Numbered from the stretch's first letter, positions 44,763 to 55,101 are shown. The stretch: 64,000 nt of DNA from an uncultured Pseudomonadota bacterium (GCA_903862885.1 CAIOZU010000004.1:1-64000); one strand, 5' to 3'. Notes: generated by a model not told the origin, from the letters alone. Translations and numbers: made by a program.

Positions 44763-46328
44763 TTAGTAGTTCATGTCAGGGAATGAGTTCTTACGCTGGG
44801 TCATGTACGCCACCAGTGCTTCATCGATGGCAGGATCCAAGGCGGGTGCCTCATATTCCATGAGCTGCTTTTTCCAATAGAGATTGGCGCGCTTGGCCAT
44901 GTCGGATGCGCCTTCCGCTTCCCACTGCTCAAAACTGTTGTTGTCGGTGAGTGGCGAGCGATAGAACGCCGTCTCAAAATTCGTTTGGGTGTGCGCGCAG
45001 CCTAAGAAGTGCTTGCCAGGGCCCACTTCACGAAGCGCGTCCATCGCTTGACCATTCGGCGACATATCCACGCCGGCCAACAGGGTTTGCATCATGCCGG
45101 CTTGATCCGCATCCATGACGAACTTTTCATAGCCCATGGTCAGGCCGCCTTCCAGCCAACCCGCCGTGTGCAGCATAAAGTTGACGCCTGCGAGGCAGGC
45201 GGGAAGCAGGGTTTGCGCCGACTCAAACGCCGCTTGCGCATCCGGGATCTTTGAGCCGCACAAGCCACCCCCTGAGCGAAAGGGCACGCCTAAGCGGCGG
45301 GCGAGCGCTGCCATCACATAAAGTACCAAAGCGGGTTCGGGTGTGCCGAAGGTGGGTGCCCCGGATTGCATAGACACGGACGCCGCAAAGCTTCCAAAAA
45401 TCACCGGGGCGCCGGGATTGACCAGTTGCGCAAAGGCCATGCCCGCCAGAGATTCGGCGAGAGTTTGTGCGGCGGTGCCAGCGACCGTCACGGGCGACAT
45501 GGCGCCGGCCAAAATAAACGGGGTGACGATGGTCGCTTGGTTCGCGCGCGCATACACCTTAAGGGCACCGAGCATGGTGGCATCGAAGGTCATCGGCGAG
45601 TTCGCATTAATGAGACTTACCACCATGGTCTTCGGCCGGCCACTGATGGGATCAAGATAATCGTCACCAAAAGCAATTTTAGCCATAGCCACCGTGTCTT
45701 CTGCGCGCTCGGGGGCGGTGACTGAGCCCATGAACGCCTTATCGCTGTATTTGATATGGCTGTAGACCATGTCGAAGTGGCGTTTGTTGACAGGCAAATC
45801 CACTGGCTCACAGATGGTGCCGCCGGAGTGGTGGATGGCGGGGGCCATGTAAGCGAGCTTTACAAAATTTTGGAAATCCTCGATGCGCCCGTAGCGTCGG
45901 CCTTCATCGAGGCTTCGAATAAAAGGAGAACCGTAGGCGGGGGCGAACACGGTGTTCTTGCCGCCGATCTGCACCGAGCGCGCTGGGTTTCGCGCATGCT
46001 GGGTGAACTCTCGAGGGGCATTGTGTTGCACCAGCTGTCGGCACATGCCCTTAGGGAAGTGCACACGTTCACCTTGTACATCGGCACCCGCCGCTTTCCA
46101 TAATTCGAGTGCTTCTGGGTCGTCTCTAAAGTCGATACCGATCTCTTCGAGAATGATCTCGGCATTATTCTCTATGGTGGTCAGGCCCTCTTCGTCAAGC
46201 ACCTCGAAGTAAGGGATCTTACGGGTGATGTAGGGAATGGTGACCGAAGAGCGCGCGGCGCGTGCAGCGCGCTTTGCTTCGCGTCCGCCGCCGCGATTAC
46301 CGCGGTGGCTGCTTTGAGTCTCATCCAT
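44763..46328 (-). CDS. Non-pyrrolysine MttB-family (trimethylamine/glycine betaine) methyltransferase with Arg/Gly-rich N-tail
   Basis: 521 residues, full length, with no internal amber codon, so it belongs to the MtgB-like branch that demethylates quaternary amines (glycine betaine, carnitine, proline betaine) rather than pyrrolysine-MttB. Motifs are VLDEEGLTTIENNAEIILEEIG, HHSGGTICEPVDLP, GSVTAPERAEDTVAM and GGGLCGSKIPDAQAAFES. The first about 28 residues are basic and Gly-rich (RGNRGGGREAKRAARAARS). The needed corrinoid partner system lies 14 kb away (26040-32223). It is divergent from an APC permease and next to bet genes, which favours glycine betaine; that substrate is inference. Confidence 0.9.
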   Translation of the reverse strand: MDETQSSHRGNRGGGREAKRAARAARSSVTIPYITRKIPYFEVLDEEGLTTIENNAEIILEEIGIDFRDDPEALELWKAAGADVQGERVHFPKGMCRQLVQHNAPREFTQHARNPARSVQIGGKNTVFAPAYGSPFIRSLDEGRRYGRIEDFQNFVKLAYMAPAIHHSGGTICEPVDLPVNKRHFDMVYSHIKYSDKAFMGSVTAPERAEDTVAMAKIAFGDDYLDPISGRPKTMVVSLINANSPMTFDATMLGALKVYARANQATIVTPFILAGAMSPVTVAGTAAQTLAESLAGMAFAQLVNPGAPVIFGSFAASVSMQSGAPTFGTPEPALVLYVMAALARRLGVPFRSGGGLCGSKIPDAQAAFESAQTLLPACLAGVNFMLHTAGWLEGGLTMGYEKFVMDADQAGMMQTLLAGVDMSPNGQAMDALREVGPGKHFLGCAHTQTNFETAFYRSPLTDNNSFEQWEAEGASDMAKRANLYWKKQLMEYEAPALDPAIDEALVAYMTQRKNSFPDMNY

Positions 46329-46520
46329 GGGCCACTCCTACTGATGCAGCCAGTATGGTCAGCTGGCCTTGCTCGTACTGATCAGTTTGCGTCATTGGCT
46401 TGTTTCGGCGCGCCATTGGGCGTCGCCAGCGCCCCAGTGACTCCCGACAGTCCCTATCCGGTCGTCCAAATGCCCTGTGAGGGCTTAATGCCCGGCGGCG
46501 GTCACTTGCTATGCTAAGGT

Positions 46521-46540
46521 TGATCTTGCGGCAAAGATCA
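46521..46540. promoter_or_regulatory. Dyad in the MttB-family / permease divergent promoter
   Basis: Perfect arms TGATCTT (46521-46527) and AAGATCA (46534-46540) with a 6-bp spacer GCGGCA, 45 bp upstream of the permease start. Plausible operator; no regulator assigned. Confidence 0.4.
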
Positions 46541-46584
46541 GGCGCAGCGTGCGCCACGCGGCTGATGGCGAGAGGGCAGCGGGT

Positions 46585-48138
46585 ATGGCAAAGCACACAT
46601 CATCTGGACGAAGCGACGGCGGCTTGGAGCACTTCGGCTACCGGCAGTCACTCGATCGCAGCATTGGTGCATTCGGTAGCTTTGCTGCCGGCGTGAGCTA
46701 TATCTCAATCCTTACGGGAACTTTCCAGCTGTTCTACTTTGGTTATCACACCGCAGGGCCCGCTTATTTATGGTCTTGGCCGATGGTGCTGGTGGGTCAG
46801 TTGGCAGTAGCGCTGTGCTTTATGGAGCTGGCCGCCAAATATCCGCTGGCGGGGTCGGTGTATAACTGGTCAAAGTTACTCGGTAGTCGTTTTGTGGGTT
46901 GGTCATCGGGTTGGTTGATGCTGACTGCGTCGGTGGTGAGCCTGTCCGCCACCGTACTTGCCTTGCAGATGAATTTGCCGCGATTTTGGGGGGGCTTTCA
47001 AATCATTGGGGATGGCAGTGGCCCGTATGATTTCGCTGAAAATGCAGTGATTCTAGGCTCCATTCTCATTCTATTAACGACCATTATTAATGCGCTCGGT
47101 GTGCAGTTGATGGCCATGATTAATAGTTCCGGCGTTTTTATTGAACTGATTGCAGCGTGTTTGATTTTGATCATTTTGGCGCTGCACAGTGTGCGCGGGC
47201 CGGAGGTGTTTTTAACCACCCATGGTTATGGCGCCGGAGCCAGTGGCGGATTTTTTAGCGCCTTTCTGGTGGCATCGCTCGCATCCGGTTATGTGATGTA
47301 TGGGTTCGATACCGCCAGTTCATTGGGCGAGGAGACGCTGGAGCCGCGGCGCACAGCACCTAAAGCGATTTTGCGTGCCGTGTTAGCGTCATTCGTGATC
47401 GGCGGCGGTATCTTGCTGTTTGCGATCTTGTCGGTGCCTGACCTGCAGGATCCGAAAATTGGCAGCAGTGACGGTGGTTTACAGTACATCGTGGAATCCG
47501 TGATGTGGGGGCCACTCGCTAAGGTTTTTCTGGTCTGCATTGTCGTGGCGGTGAGTGTGTGCTCGTTGGCAGTGCACACGGCGGCCATCCGCCTGACGTT
47601 CGCTATGGCGCGCGACAATGCTTTGCCCTTCGGAGAGCGGCTCGCGCGCGTTAACCCTAAGACGCAAACGCCGCTGATTCCTGCGATCTTGGTGGGTGTG
47701 ATCGCGATCCTCATTTTGATTATCAACGTAGGCCAGCCACAAATTTTTACGGTACTGACGTCGATCGCTGTGATCATGATTTATCTGGCGTATCTGATGG
47801 TGACCGGGCCTATGCTCAAAAAGCGATTAACAGGCGAGTGGCCGCCTAAGGATCTCGCCGTGGGCGGGTACTTCACGATGGGTCGATGGGGGTTGTTCGT
47901 GAATATCGTCGCGGTGCTGTGGGGTACTGGAATGGTGATTAATCTGGCCTGGCCGCGCGAAGCGATTTATGGCACGCCCTGGTACAACACATGGGGTGCC
48001 TTGGTCTATATCGGGGTGATCTTAGGTGCGGGTCTCTTATGGTTTGGGTTCAAGGGCCGCCATCACATCGGCACGCTTGCGTCGCATGCGGCCACCCCAG
48101 CTGATTCAGCAGCTGAATCTGAAGCCAGCACACGCTGA
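46585..48138 (+). CDS. APC-superfamily amino acid/amine permease
   Basis: About 517 residues from the ATG at 46585; an earlier in-frame start at 46549 would add 12 residues. About 12 membrane segments, with the APC consensus near the N-terminus (GSFAAGVSYISILTGTFQLF) and FMELAAKYPLAGSVYNWSKLLGS. Likely imports an amino acid or amine; position between the MttB-like gene and betIB suggests choline, betaine or a related amine, but APC members cannot be assigned from sequence alone. Confidence 0.9.
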   Translation: MAKHTSSGRSDGGLEHFGYRQSLDRSIGAFGSFAAGVSYISILTGTFQLFYFGYHTAGPAYLWSWPMVLVGQLAVALCFMELAAKYPLAGSVYNWSKLLGSRFVGWSSGWLMLTASVVSLSATVLALQMNLPRFWGGFQIIGDGSGPYDFAENAVILGSILILLTTIINALGVQLMAMINSSGVFIELIAACLILIILALHSVRGPEVFLTTHGYGAGASGGFFSAFLVASLASGYVMYGFDTASSLGEETLEPRRTAPKAILRAVLASFVIGGGILLFAILSVPDLQDPKIGSSDGGLQYIVESVMWGPLAKVFLVCIVVAVSVCSLAVHTAAIRLTFAMARDNALPFGERLARVNPKTQTPLIPAILVGVIAILILIINVGQPQIFTVLTSIAVIMIYLAYLMVTGPMLKKRLTGEWPPKDLAVGGYFTMGRWGLFVNIVAVLWGTGMVINLAWPREAIYGTPWYNTWGALVYIGVILGAGLLWFGFKGRHHIGTLASHAATPADSAAESEASTR

Positions 48139-48334
48139 TCCCCCTCACCGATGGCGAGGCGCTGTCGCTCTGAAAGGCCATCCTAGGCCACCGTCTATCC
48201 TCAGCGGTCTGAGTCGCCTCAGTCACCTGTGACGTTTTACTTGACCGAGTGAGGTCTCCCTCGGCATCATACGGGACACGGGCTGAATGCCCGTTCAACC
48301 TCTGTCAGATAGATGCCCGGAATATCAATAAACT

Positions 48335-48355
48335 ATTGATTAATAATTAATTAGT
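48335..48355. promoter_or_regulatory. Dyad upstream of the BetI-BetB fusion, candidate BetI-type operator
   Basis: Arms ATTGATTAAT (48335-48344) and ATTAATTAGT (48346-48355) around one central base, 8 of 10 positions symmetric, in a very AT-rich stretch 82 bp upstream of the start. The ATTGAT half recalls known BetI operators (from memory, unverified). Autoregulation by the fusion protein is the natural prediction. Confidence 0.45.
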
Positions 48356-48437
48356 AATAAATTCGTATACACCGAGAGCGTCTATTTAGGCTGTCCTGAG
48401 GGCGATTGGCGCAGCGAATCAAGCGCCGGATAACAGG

Positions 48438-50516
48438 ATGCTGAACATGCAGTCAAACAAAGAGGGTCTCCCCACGGCGGAGCGGGTAGAGGAGCATCGC
48501 CCTGATCAGCTGATCGAGGTGGCCATCGATTGTCTGGCGGAGCGTGGCTTCATGGGCAGTACGCTCGTACAGATCGCCGGTCGTGCCGGTGTATCGACTG
48601 GGCTGATCGCGCATTACTTTGGTGAAAAAGATGGCTTGTTAGAAGCGGCGTTTCGGCGTCTCAGTCGGCGCGTGCGCGACAGTGTGCGAGCGAAGCTTCG
48701 GCAAGCGCACACACCGCGGGCACGCATTCAGGCGATCATTGATGCCAGCCTAGCCCCGGAAGAATTCAATCAACGCTCCGGCAATGCCTGGCTCGCCTTT
48801 TGGGGGCAGCTGCTGCATGTGGATCGATTGAAGCGCGTGCAGATCGCGTACCAACGGCGGATGCTCTCCAACTTAACGCACGCGCTCAAACAATTATTGC
48901 CAGCCGATCAGGCGACCGCGTTGGCCGCGATGATTGCGGCGATGATCGATGGGGTATGGCTACGAGCGGCATTATCGAATTGGCAAGAAGCCGACAGCGA
49001 AGGGGCGCGCGCGTTGCTGACGGCCTTCGTGGAAGGCCGCTTGCTAGAGCGTTCATCGGCATCTGCGGGGCAGGCCAGCGCGTCGTCTCTTTCATTACCT
49101 AGAGACTCGCTAAGCGTTTTTAAGACTTTTAATCCGGCGACGGGCGAGTTGTTGGCGGAGCTTGCAATTGATGGGCCAGATGAAGTCAACGCGGCAGTCG
49201 AACGGGCGATTGTGGGTCAGCGTCGTTGGGCCGCCATGACAGGTACTGAGCGTGGCCGTATTTTACGTAAGACGGCGGATATTTTGCGAGCCCGCAACGA
49301 ACTTATTGCTGAGCTTGAAAGCCGCGATACAGGCAAGCCCATTCAAGAGACGCGTGCGGTGGATGTGCTCTCCGGTGCCGATTGTCTAGAGTATTACGGG
49401 GGACTGGCCGCCTCGATCGCCGGTGAACACATCGATTTAGGTCCGGGGGCTTTCGGCTATACCCGGCGTGAGCCGCTGGGTGTCGTGGCAGGCATTGGCG
49501 CGTGGAATTATCCGATTCAAATCGCTTGTTGGAAATCAGCCCCGGCGCTGGCCTGTGGCAATGCAATGCTCTTTAAGCCAGCGGATCTGACGCCCCTGTC
49601 AGCTGTTGAGTTAGCGAAGGCGTATGCCGATGCGGGTTTACCCGAGGGTGTGTTTCAGGTGATTCAAGGTGATCGCGACACGGGTCGTTTGCTGACCAAA
49701 CATCCGTCGATTCGTAAAATATCACTTACCGGTGCAGTCAGTACCGGTAAGGCGGTGATGGCGGATGCGGCGGATACACTGAAGTACGTGACGTTGGAGT
49801 TGGGTGGCAAGTCACCGCTGATTATTTTTGAGGATGCCAAGTTAGATAACGCAGTCAGTGGCGCACTGCTGGCTAACTTCTACTCGAGCGGCGAGGTGTG
49901 CTCGAATGGCACGCGTGTCTTTGTACATACAAGTATCAAAGCAGAATTTTTAAAGCGCTTAAAGGCGCGGGTCGCGGTCATGAAGGTAGGTAATCCCCTA
50001 GACCCGACGACCCAGGTCGGTGCGTTAATTTCAGAAGCGCATATGAACAAGGTGCTGTCGTTCATCGCTCAGGGTCGGGCCGAGGGCGCCCGGGTCGTGA
50101 TCGGTGGCGAGCGTCTGATGAGCGGTGATCTAGCAAAGGGTTACTTTGTGTCGCCAACCATATTCGATGGTTGTCATGATGACATGCGCATCGTGCAAGA
50201 AGAGATATTTGGCCCGGTCATGTCCGTGCTTGAGTTTGATACCGAGGAAGAGGTTATCCGTCGAGCCAATGCCACTGAGTTTGGCTTGTCGGCCGGTGTA
50301 TTTACCAATGATTTAAATCGCGGTCATCGGGTCATTGCCCAGCTTGAAGCGGGCACGTGTTGGCTGAATACCTACAACGTCACCCCGATTGAATTGCCAT
50401 TCGGGGGTCATAAACGCTCAGGCTTAGGCCGTGAAAACGGCCGCGCAGCTATTGAGCATTACACGCAACTAAAAAGTGTCTATGTCGCTTTAGGCGACGT
50501 GGATGCGCCGTACTAG
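48438..50516 (+). CDS. BetI-BetB fusion: TetR-type choline regulator fused to betaine aldehyde dehydrogenase
   Basis: 692 residues in one uninterrupted frame. Residues 1-200 are a BetI-like TetR protein ([23 protein letters not shown], then [22 protein letters not shown]; ligand domain [10 protein letters not shown] to GRLLER). A Ser/Ala-rich linker (about 203-221) leads into betaine aldehyde dehydrogenase: [33 protein letters not shown]454 in LELGGKSP, C488 in [24 protein letters not shown]454 and C488 are 34 apart, as E252/C286 are in E. coli BetB. The linker has no ATG, GTG or TTG that would start a separate BetB. It should oxidise betaine aldehyde to glycine betaine and may repress its own operon in response to choline. 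betA follows 13 bp later. The start may be ATG 48438 or 48447. Confidence 0.93.
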   Translation: MLNMQSNKEGLPTAERVEEHRPDQLIEVAIDCLAERGFMGSTLVQIAGRAGVSTGLIAHYFGEKDGLLEAAFRRLSRRVRDSVRAKLRQAHTPRARIQAIIDASLAPEEFNQRSGNAWLAFWGQLLHVDRLKRVQIAYQRRMLSNLTHALKQLLPADQATALAAMIAAMIDGVWLRAALSNWQEADSEGARALLTAFVEGRLLERSSASAGQASASSLSLPRDSLSVFKTFNPATGELLAELAIDGPDEVNAAVERAIVGQRRWAAMTGTERGRILRKTADILRARNELIAELESRDTGKPIQETRAVDVLSGADCLEYYGGLAASIAGEHIDLGPGAFGYTRREPLGVVAGIGAWNYPIQIACWKSAPALACGNAMLFKPADLTPLSAVELAKAYADAGLPEGVFQVIQGDRDTGRLLTKHPSIRKISLTGAVSTGKAVMADAADTLKYVTLELGGKSPLIIFEDAKLDNAVSGALLANFYSSGEVCSNGTRVFVHTSIKAEFLKRLKARVAVMKVGNPLDPTTQVGALISEAHMNKVLSFIAQGRAEGARVVIGGERLMSGDLAKGYFVSPTIFDGCHDDMRIVQEEIFGPVMSVLEFDTEEEVIRRANATEFGLSAGVFTNDLNRGHRVIAQLEAGTCWLNTYNVTPIELPFGGHKRSGLGRENGRAAIEHYTQLKSVYVALGDVDAPY

Positions 50517-50529
50517 CAGGGCTGGAGCC

Positions 50530-52191
50530 ATGTCAGAGCAATCGTTTGATTACATTATTGTGGGCGCAGGATCTGCGGGCTGCGTGTTGGCTAATCGCCT
50601 GACCGAAGATGGCAAGCACTCGGTCTTGTTATTGGAATACGGTGGGTCGGATCGATCGATTTATATCCAGATGCCATCCGCGCTCGCGATTCCGATGAAC
50701 CGTGAACAGTTCAATTGGTTCTATTACACCGAGCCGGAGCCGGGCCTCGATAATCGACGCATGCACACCCCACGAGGCAAAGTACTTGGTGGGTCTTCCG
50801 CTATCAATGGCATGGTGTATGTACGTGGAAATCCCTTTGACTTCGAGCGCTGGCAAGAATCAGGCGCCACGGGATGGGGCTATCGCGATGTGTTGCCGTA
50901 TTTTAAACGCGCCGAGCGCCGCGCCAGTGGGGGTGACACCTATCGCGGGGGTGATGGTCCTTTAGGCACCTGCTATGGAACACAAGAAAACCCTCTGCAC
51001 GCGGCGTGGTTGGCCGCGGGCGAGCAGGCAGGTTACCCACGAACCAAAGACATTAACGGCTTTCAGCAAGAAGGCTTTGGGCCTATGGATATGACCGTTG
51101 AGAATGGTGTGCGCGCCAGTGCCGCCAATGCCTATCTAAAACCAGCACGTACGCGATCTAACCTCACGGTATGGACCGAGACTCGAGTGCTCCGGGTGGT
51201 GTTTGAGGGTAAGCGAGCTGTCGGCGTTAGGCTGATGGTGAATGGGGTTGAGAAAACGGTGCGCGCTACAGCTGAAGTGATTCTCTCCGCCGGCTCGATC
51301 GCCTCACCCCAGCTGTTGAAATTATCTGGGGTAGGTGCGGGCGCTGAGTTGCAGCAATTCGCGATTCCACTGGTGCATGAGTTGCCTGGCGTCGGTGAGA
51401 ATTTACAGGATCACTTGGAAGTCTACTTTCAAGTGGCATGCAAAGAACCCATCACGTTATATTCGGTGATGAACCCATTTTCTAAATTGAAGATCGGCGT
51501 ACAATGGTTGCTCTTTAAGAGTGGCCTTGGTGCGACCAATCATTTTGAGACCTGTGCTTTTATCCGCAGTCGTGCGGGCATTCAGTATCCTGATATCCAA
51601 TATCATTTCTTGCCAATGGCGGTCAGTTACGACGGCTCCAACGTGGCGACCGAGCATGGTTTTCAGGCGCATGTTGGGCCGATGCGATCTAAGAGTCGCG
51701 GTTGGGTGCGTCTGGCTTCAAACAACGCTGCTGATAAGCCGAAAGTGCAGTTTAATTATCTGACTCATGCCGATGATCAGGCCGAATTTAGAGCGGCCGT
51801 GCGGTTGACGCGTGAGATTTTTTCGCAACCGGCATTCGATCGTTATAGGGGTCGTGAGATTGCGCCGGGGGCGGATGTCATCGGCGATGAACAGATAGAT
51901 GCTTTCGTTCGTGAGAAAGTGGAGAGTGCCTACCATCCCTCCTGTTCGTGCAAAATGGGGGCAGCGACTGATCCGATGGCTGTGGTGGATGCGGACACGC
52001 GCGTTTTTGGCGTGGAAGGTCTTCGGGTGGTGGACTCGTCCATCATGCCGTCGATCACTAACGGCAACTTAAATGCGCCCACCATCATGTTGGCAGAGAA
52101 AGCCGCCGATCATATTCGAGGCAAGGCCTTGCTGCCCCGCGCTGAGGTGCCTTTCTATGAAGCGCCTCATTGGCAGACTAAGCAGCGCTAG
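50530..52191 (+). CDS. betA: Choline dehydrogenase (GMC oxidoreductase)
   Basis: 553 residues from the ATG at 50530 (MSEQSFDY), with CTGGAG upstream; an earlier start would overlap betIB. FAD motif [23 protein letters not shown] signatures [20 protein letters not shown] and [18 protein letters not shown], and the catalytic His region [10 protein letters not shown], all as in BetA. It oxidises choline to betaine aldehyde at the membrane, feeding the BetB half of the preceding fusion. Confidence 0.94.
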   Translation: MSEQSFDYIIVGAGSAGCVLANRLTEDGKHSVLLLEYGGSDRSIYIQMPSALAIPMNREQFNWFYYTEPEPGLDNRRMHTPRGKVLGGSSAINGMVYVRGNPFDFERWQESGATGWGYRDVLPYFKRAERRASGGDTYRGGDGPLGTCYGTQENPLHAAWLAAGEQAGYPRTKDINGFQQEGFGPMDMTVENGVRASAANAYLKPARTRSNLTVWTETRVLRVVFEGKRAVGVRLMVNGVEKTVRATAEVILSAGSIASPQLLKLSGVGAGAELQQFAIPLVHELPGVGENLQDHLEVYFQVACKEPITLYSVMNPFSKLKIGVQWLLFKSGLGATNHFETCAFIRSRAGIQYPDIQYHFLPMAVSYDGSNVATEHGFQAHVGPMRSKSRGWVRLASNNAADKPKVQFNYLTHADDQAEFRAAVRLTREIFSQPAFDRYRGREIAPGADVIGDEQIDAFVREKVESAYHPSCSCKMGAATDPMAVVDADTRVFGVEGLRVVDSSIMPSITNGNLNAPTIMLAEKAADHIRGKALLPRAEVPFYEAPHWQTKQR

Positions 52192-52200
52192 CGGACGTGT

Positions 52201-53610
52201 TTAGGCATCGGGATCAAGGCCCACATCGGCCGCGGTGGCGGCCTTGATTTCAGCGGCCACATCCATGCTGCGACAGGCGAGCAGATAGACCACAGTGGAT
52301 ACCGGTAAGCCCACCAGCATGGCGAGATCCGCACCGCCTAAGGCCTCAGCGACCGGTCCACGGTATACGCCAGTGCTGAAAAACGGAATCATCGACACAA
52401 AGCCCACACCGTAGGCGACCAAGCCGCGCCAATTCCAGCGACCATATAGGCCGTTTGGATTAAAGATTTCTCGGACTGAATAGTGGCCGCGTCGCACCAC
52501 ATAAAAATCAACCAGATTAATGGCGGTCCACGGCGTGAATAGATACAACAGGATCGCTAAGAATTCACCAAAGTCTTTGGCGAAGTCCTTGGACGCCATC
52601 AGGGCGATCGATGTCGCAATCACCCAAGACACGGCGATGGCGGCAGTGCGTTTGCCGGTAGTGGCTTTAATTGACTTCAGGGAATCCGCAACGCTCAGCA
52701 TGGTGAGGGATGCGCCATAGAAATTCAGGGTCGTGATAGTCACCAGACCCAGTAGCGACACAAGCAATAGTGCAGTGCCCGAGCCCGGCAGCATACTGTC
52801 TGCGGCCATCTTCAGCGCCGGCGTCAGATCGAGCGTTGGGAACATCGCCGCCGCGAAAGTGCCTACCAGCATGGTCCACACGCCACCTAACATGGCGCCT
52901 AAGAAGGTCCAGCCGAAGGAGGATTTGACACTGACGTTTTTCGGTAGATAGCGTGAGTAATCCGAAACGTAGATGGACCACGATAACTGGTAAGCGGCTG
53001 ATGCAAACAGCTGCGTTAAAAATGGCACGAGTCTAAAGTCAGCGAGATTGGTTTGTGCAGCAGGAAAATGCACTCGGCAGGCAGCCACGCTCATGATCAC
53101 GAGACCTGCCAACAAAATATAGGTCAGCACCCGCTGGGTACGATGGATCCAGTCATAACCCATCACCGCTAACACCGCGGCGAGAATGCCGAGGGCTGGA
53201 ATCGTGATGTATGAATCTGTGTTGTAGAGCGTCCGCAGGGTATCCGCGGCGAGAACTTGGTTGAACGCATTAAAGCCGATGAAGATAAACAGCGCCACGC
53301 CCCACACCAGAAGCGCACCCACATAGCCAAATTGCGGCCGTGATTGAATCATCTGTGGCAGACCCAATTGTGGGCCTTGTGTCGAGTGAAATGCCATAAA
53401 GAAGGTGCCAAGCAGACACCCGGCGATCACCGCGATGGTCATCCAAATGAGATTGCCGCCGAGAGCGATCCCAACGAAACCAGTCGCCACCGTGGCCAGA
53501 TGGGCACCCCCCATAAACCACGTAGGCCACAGGTGCCAGACTTTACCGCGTCGTTCAGCAATGGGTACATAGTCGATCGATCGGTTTTCGATCAGGGGAC
53601 GCTCTGCCAC
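52201..53610 (-). CDS. NCS1-family nucleobase/cation-type permease
   Basis: 469 residues from a GTG at 53610 with GAGAG upstream. A longer frame to 53844 would overlap the amidase gene antisense. About 12 membrane segments; N-terminal IDYVPIAERRGKVWHLWPTWF, then ATGFVGIALGGNLIW and SRPQFGYVGAL, characteristic of purine-cytosine permeases. Substrate unknown; the adjacent amidase suggests a nitrogenous compound or amide. Divergent from the amidase across a 42-bp gap. Confidence 0.88.
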   Translation of the reverse strand: MAERPLIENRSIDYVPIAERRGKVWHLWPTWFMGGAHLATVATGFVGIALGGNLIWMTIAVIAGCLLGTFFMAFHSTQGPQLGLPQMIQSRPQFGYVGALLVWGVALFIFIGFNAFNQVLAADTLRTLYNTDSYITIPALGILAAVLAVMGYDWIHRTQRVLTYILLAGLVIMSVAACRVHFPAAQTNLADFRLVPFLTQLFASAAYQLSWSIYVSDYSRYLPKNVSVKSSFGWTFLGAMLGGVWTMLVGTFAAAMFPTLDLTPALKMAADSMLPGSGTALLLVSLLGLVTITTLNFYGASLTMLSVADSLKSIKATTGKRTAAIAVSWVIATSIALMASKDFAKDFGEFLAILLYLFTPWTAINLVDFYVVRRGHYSVREIFNPNGLYGRWNWRGLVAYGVGFVSMIPFFSTGVYRGPVAEALGGADLAMLVGLPVSTVVYLLACRSMDVAAEIKAATAADVGLDPDA

Positions 53611-53652
53611 GATATGCTCTCGCTTTATAAAAATTGAGCAGACTAGGAGGGG

Positions 53653-55101
53653 ATGATGAAGCCACAAGAATACACGTCTCACGATGCCACGGCGCTTGCC
53701 CGCCTCGTAAAAGAGGGGCAGGTGCAGCCGATCGAGCTCGTGGACGCGGCAATTGAGCGGATTCAGGCCATCAATGGCGCCCTCAATGCGGTGGTGATCG
53801 AGGATTTTACGGCTGCACGCACCAGCGCCCAGCAGGTGTCTCACGACTGTGCCCTGCCAGGGGTGCCCTTTTTGGCTAAGGACATGAATGTGGAGGTGGC
53901 CGGACTCCCGCTGACGGCATCGTGTCGGTGGTTAGCGGATGTGCCGCCGGCGACCCAAGACGCGCCACTGGCGAGCCGTTGGCGGGCGGCTGGGCTTGCG
54001 ATCTTAGGGCGGACCAACACGCCGGAGTGGGCGGGCGAGTTTGTGACCGAGCCCACTTGGCGGGGACCGACCTTGAATCCGTGGGATCTCACCCGAAGCC
54101 CCGGTGGCTCGAGTGGGGGTGCGGCCGCGGCGGTCGCCTCAGGGATGGTGCCGATGGCGCATGGCACCGAGTCGGGTGGATCGATTCGAGTCCCCGCCGC
54201 CTGTTGCGGGTTGGTGGGCCTTAAACCCAGTCGAGGTTGGGTGCCTGTAGGGCCTCACTTTGATGAGCTGGCCGGCGGCTTTAATTCAGATCATGTGTTG
54301 ACTCGATCGGTGCGCGATTGCGCACTGATGTTGGATCTCACGGTGGGTCCTGAGTGGGGGACGCGTCAGCCTTTGGCTCGGCCGACAACCTCTTTTCGGC
54401 AGGTATTGAATGCGTCATTGCATCCGTTACGGATCGGTCTTGCTATGGCATCACCCGGCGGCAGTCAGCCACAGGATGAGATCGGCGCAGTGGTGGAGGA
54501 GGTGGCCACGTGGCTCGCGCGCGCGGGACATCGTGTGCAGCCTTTTCACTATCCAGCGGCGACGGATATCGGCGAGCAGGCGGGGGTGATTTGGATGACT
54601 GCCATCGCAGAAGAAATAGATGATTGGACCGCACGAGTCGGTCGTGCTCCGCTGCCTGCCGAACTCGAGGCCTTAACGCGCGCCTGCCTTTTGGTGGGTC
54701 GTCGGGCGACCGCGGTGGACTATGTAAAGGCGCGACGGCTCATGAGTCAGGCGACTCGCGAGATGGCGAGGGCATTTGAATCCATCGATGTGTTGTTGTT
54801 GCCGACGACCGCGTCATTGCCACCTAAGAGCGGTGAGATCGATGGGCGCACGGAGGCTTTCAACTTAGACCGTTGGAACGAGCAGTCCTATCGCTTTGCG
54901 CCTTATACCGAGCTTTTTAATGTCACCGGGCAGCCGGCGATATCGTTGCCACTGGGCATGTCAGCCAGTCGCTTGCCGATCGGCGTGCAATTCGCGGCGC
55001 CACTGGGTGAGGACGGGCGCCTACTACAACTCGCTGCATGGTGTGAGCGCGAGCGCCCGTGGGAACAACGACTGGCGACTCTGCGCGCGCGCTATGGTTG
55101 A
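53653..55101 (+). CDS. Amidase-signature family hydrolase
   Basis: 482 residues with the amidase Ser-cisSer-Lys triad in context: Lys in PFLAKDMNVEV, SPGGSSGGAAAAVASG and GTESGGSIRVPAACCGLVGLKP. It hydrolyses an amide; the substrate is not clear. GatA is unlikely because gatB and gatC are absent. The ATG at 53653 has a strong AGGAGGGG upstream. It overlaps the SMP-30-like gene tail-to-tail by 10 bp and diverges from an NCS1 permease that could import its substrate. Confidence 0.92.
   Translation: MMKPQEYTSHDATALARLVKEGQVQPIELVDAAIERIQAINGALNAVVIEDFTAARTSAQQVSHDCALPGVPFLAKDMNVEVAGLPLTASCRWLADVPPATQDAPLASRWRAAGLAILGRTNTPEWAGEFVTEPTWRGPTLNPWDLTRSPGGSSGGAAAAVASGMVPMAHGTESGGSIRVPAACCGLVGLKPSRGWVPVGPHFDELAGGFNSDHVLTRSVRDCALMLDLTVGPEWGTRQPLARPTTSFRQVLNASLHPLRIGLAMASPGGSQPQDEIGAVVEEVATWLARAGHRVQPFHYPAATDIGEQAGVIWMTAIAEEIDDWTARVGRAPLPAELEALTRACLLVGRRATAVDYVKARRLMSQATREMARAFESIDVLLLPTTASLPPKSGEIDGRTEAFNLDRWNEQSYRFAPYTELFNVTGQPAISLPLGMSASRLPIGVQFAAPLGEDGRLLQLAAWCERERPWEQRLATLRARYG

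Noticed and set aside
44763-46328. Pyrrolysine-containing MttB
   Set aside because: The frame is full length with no in-frame amber codon in the middle of the gene, and no pyl genes are nearby.
53611-53844. 5' extension of the NCS1 permease frame
   Set aside because: The extra 78 residues overlap the amidase gene antisense and look non-membrane and non-family. The GTG at 53610 has a good ribosome site.
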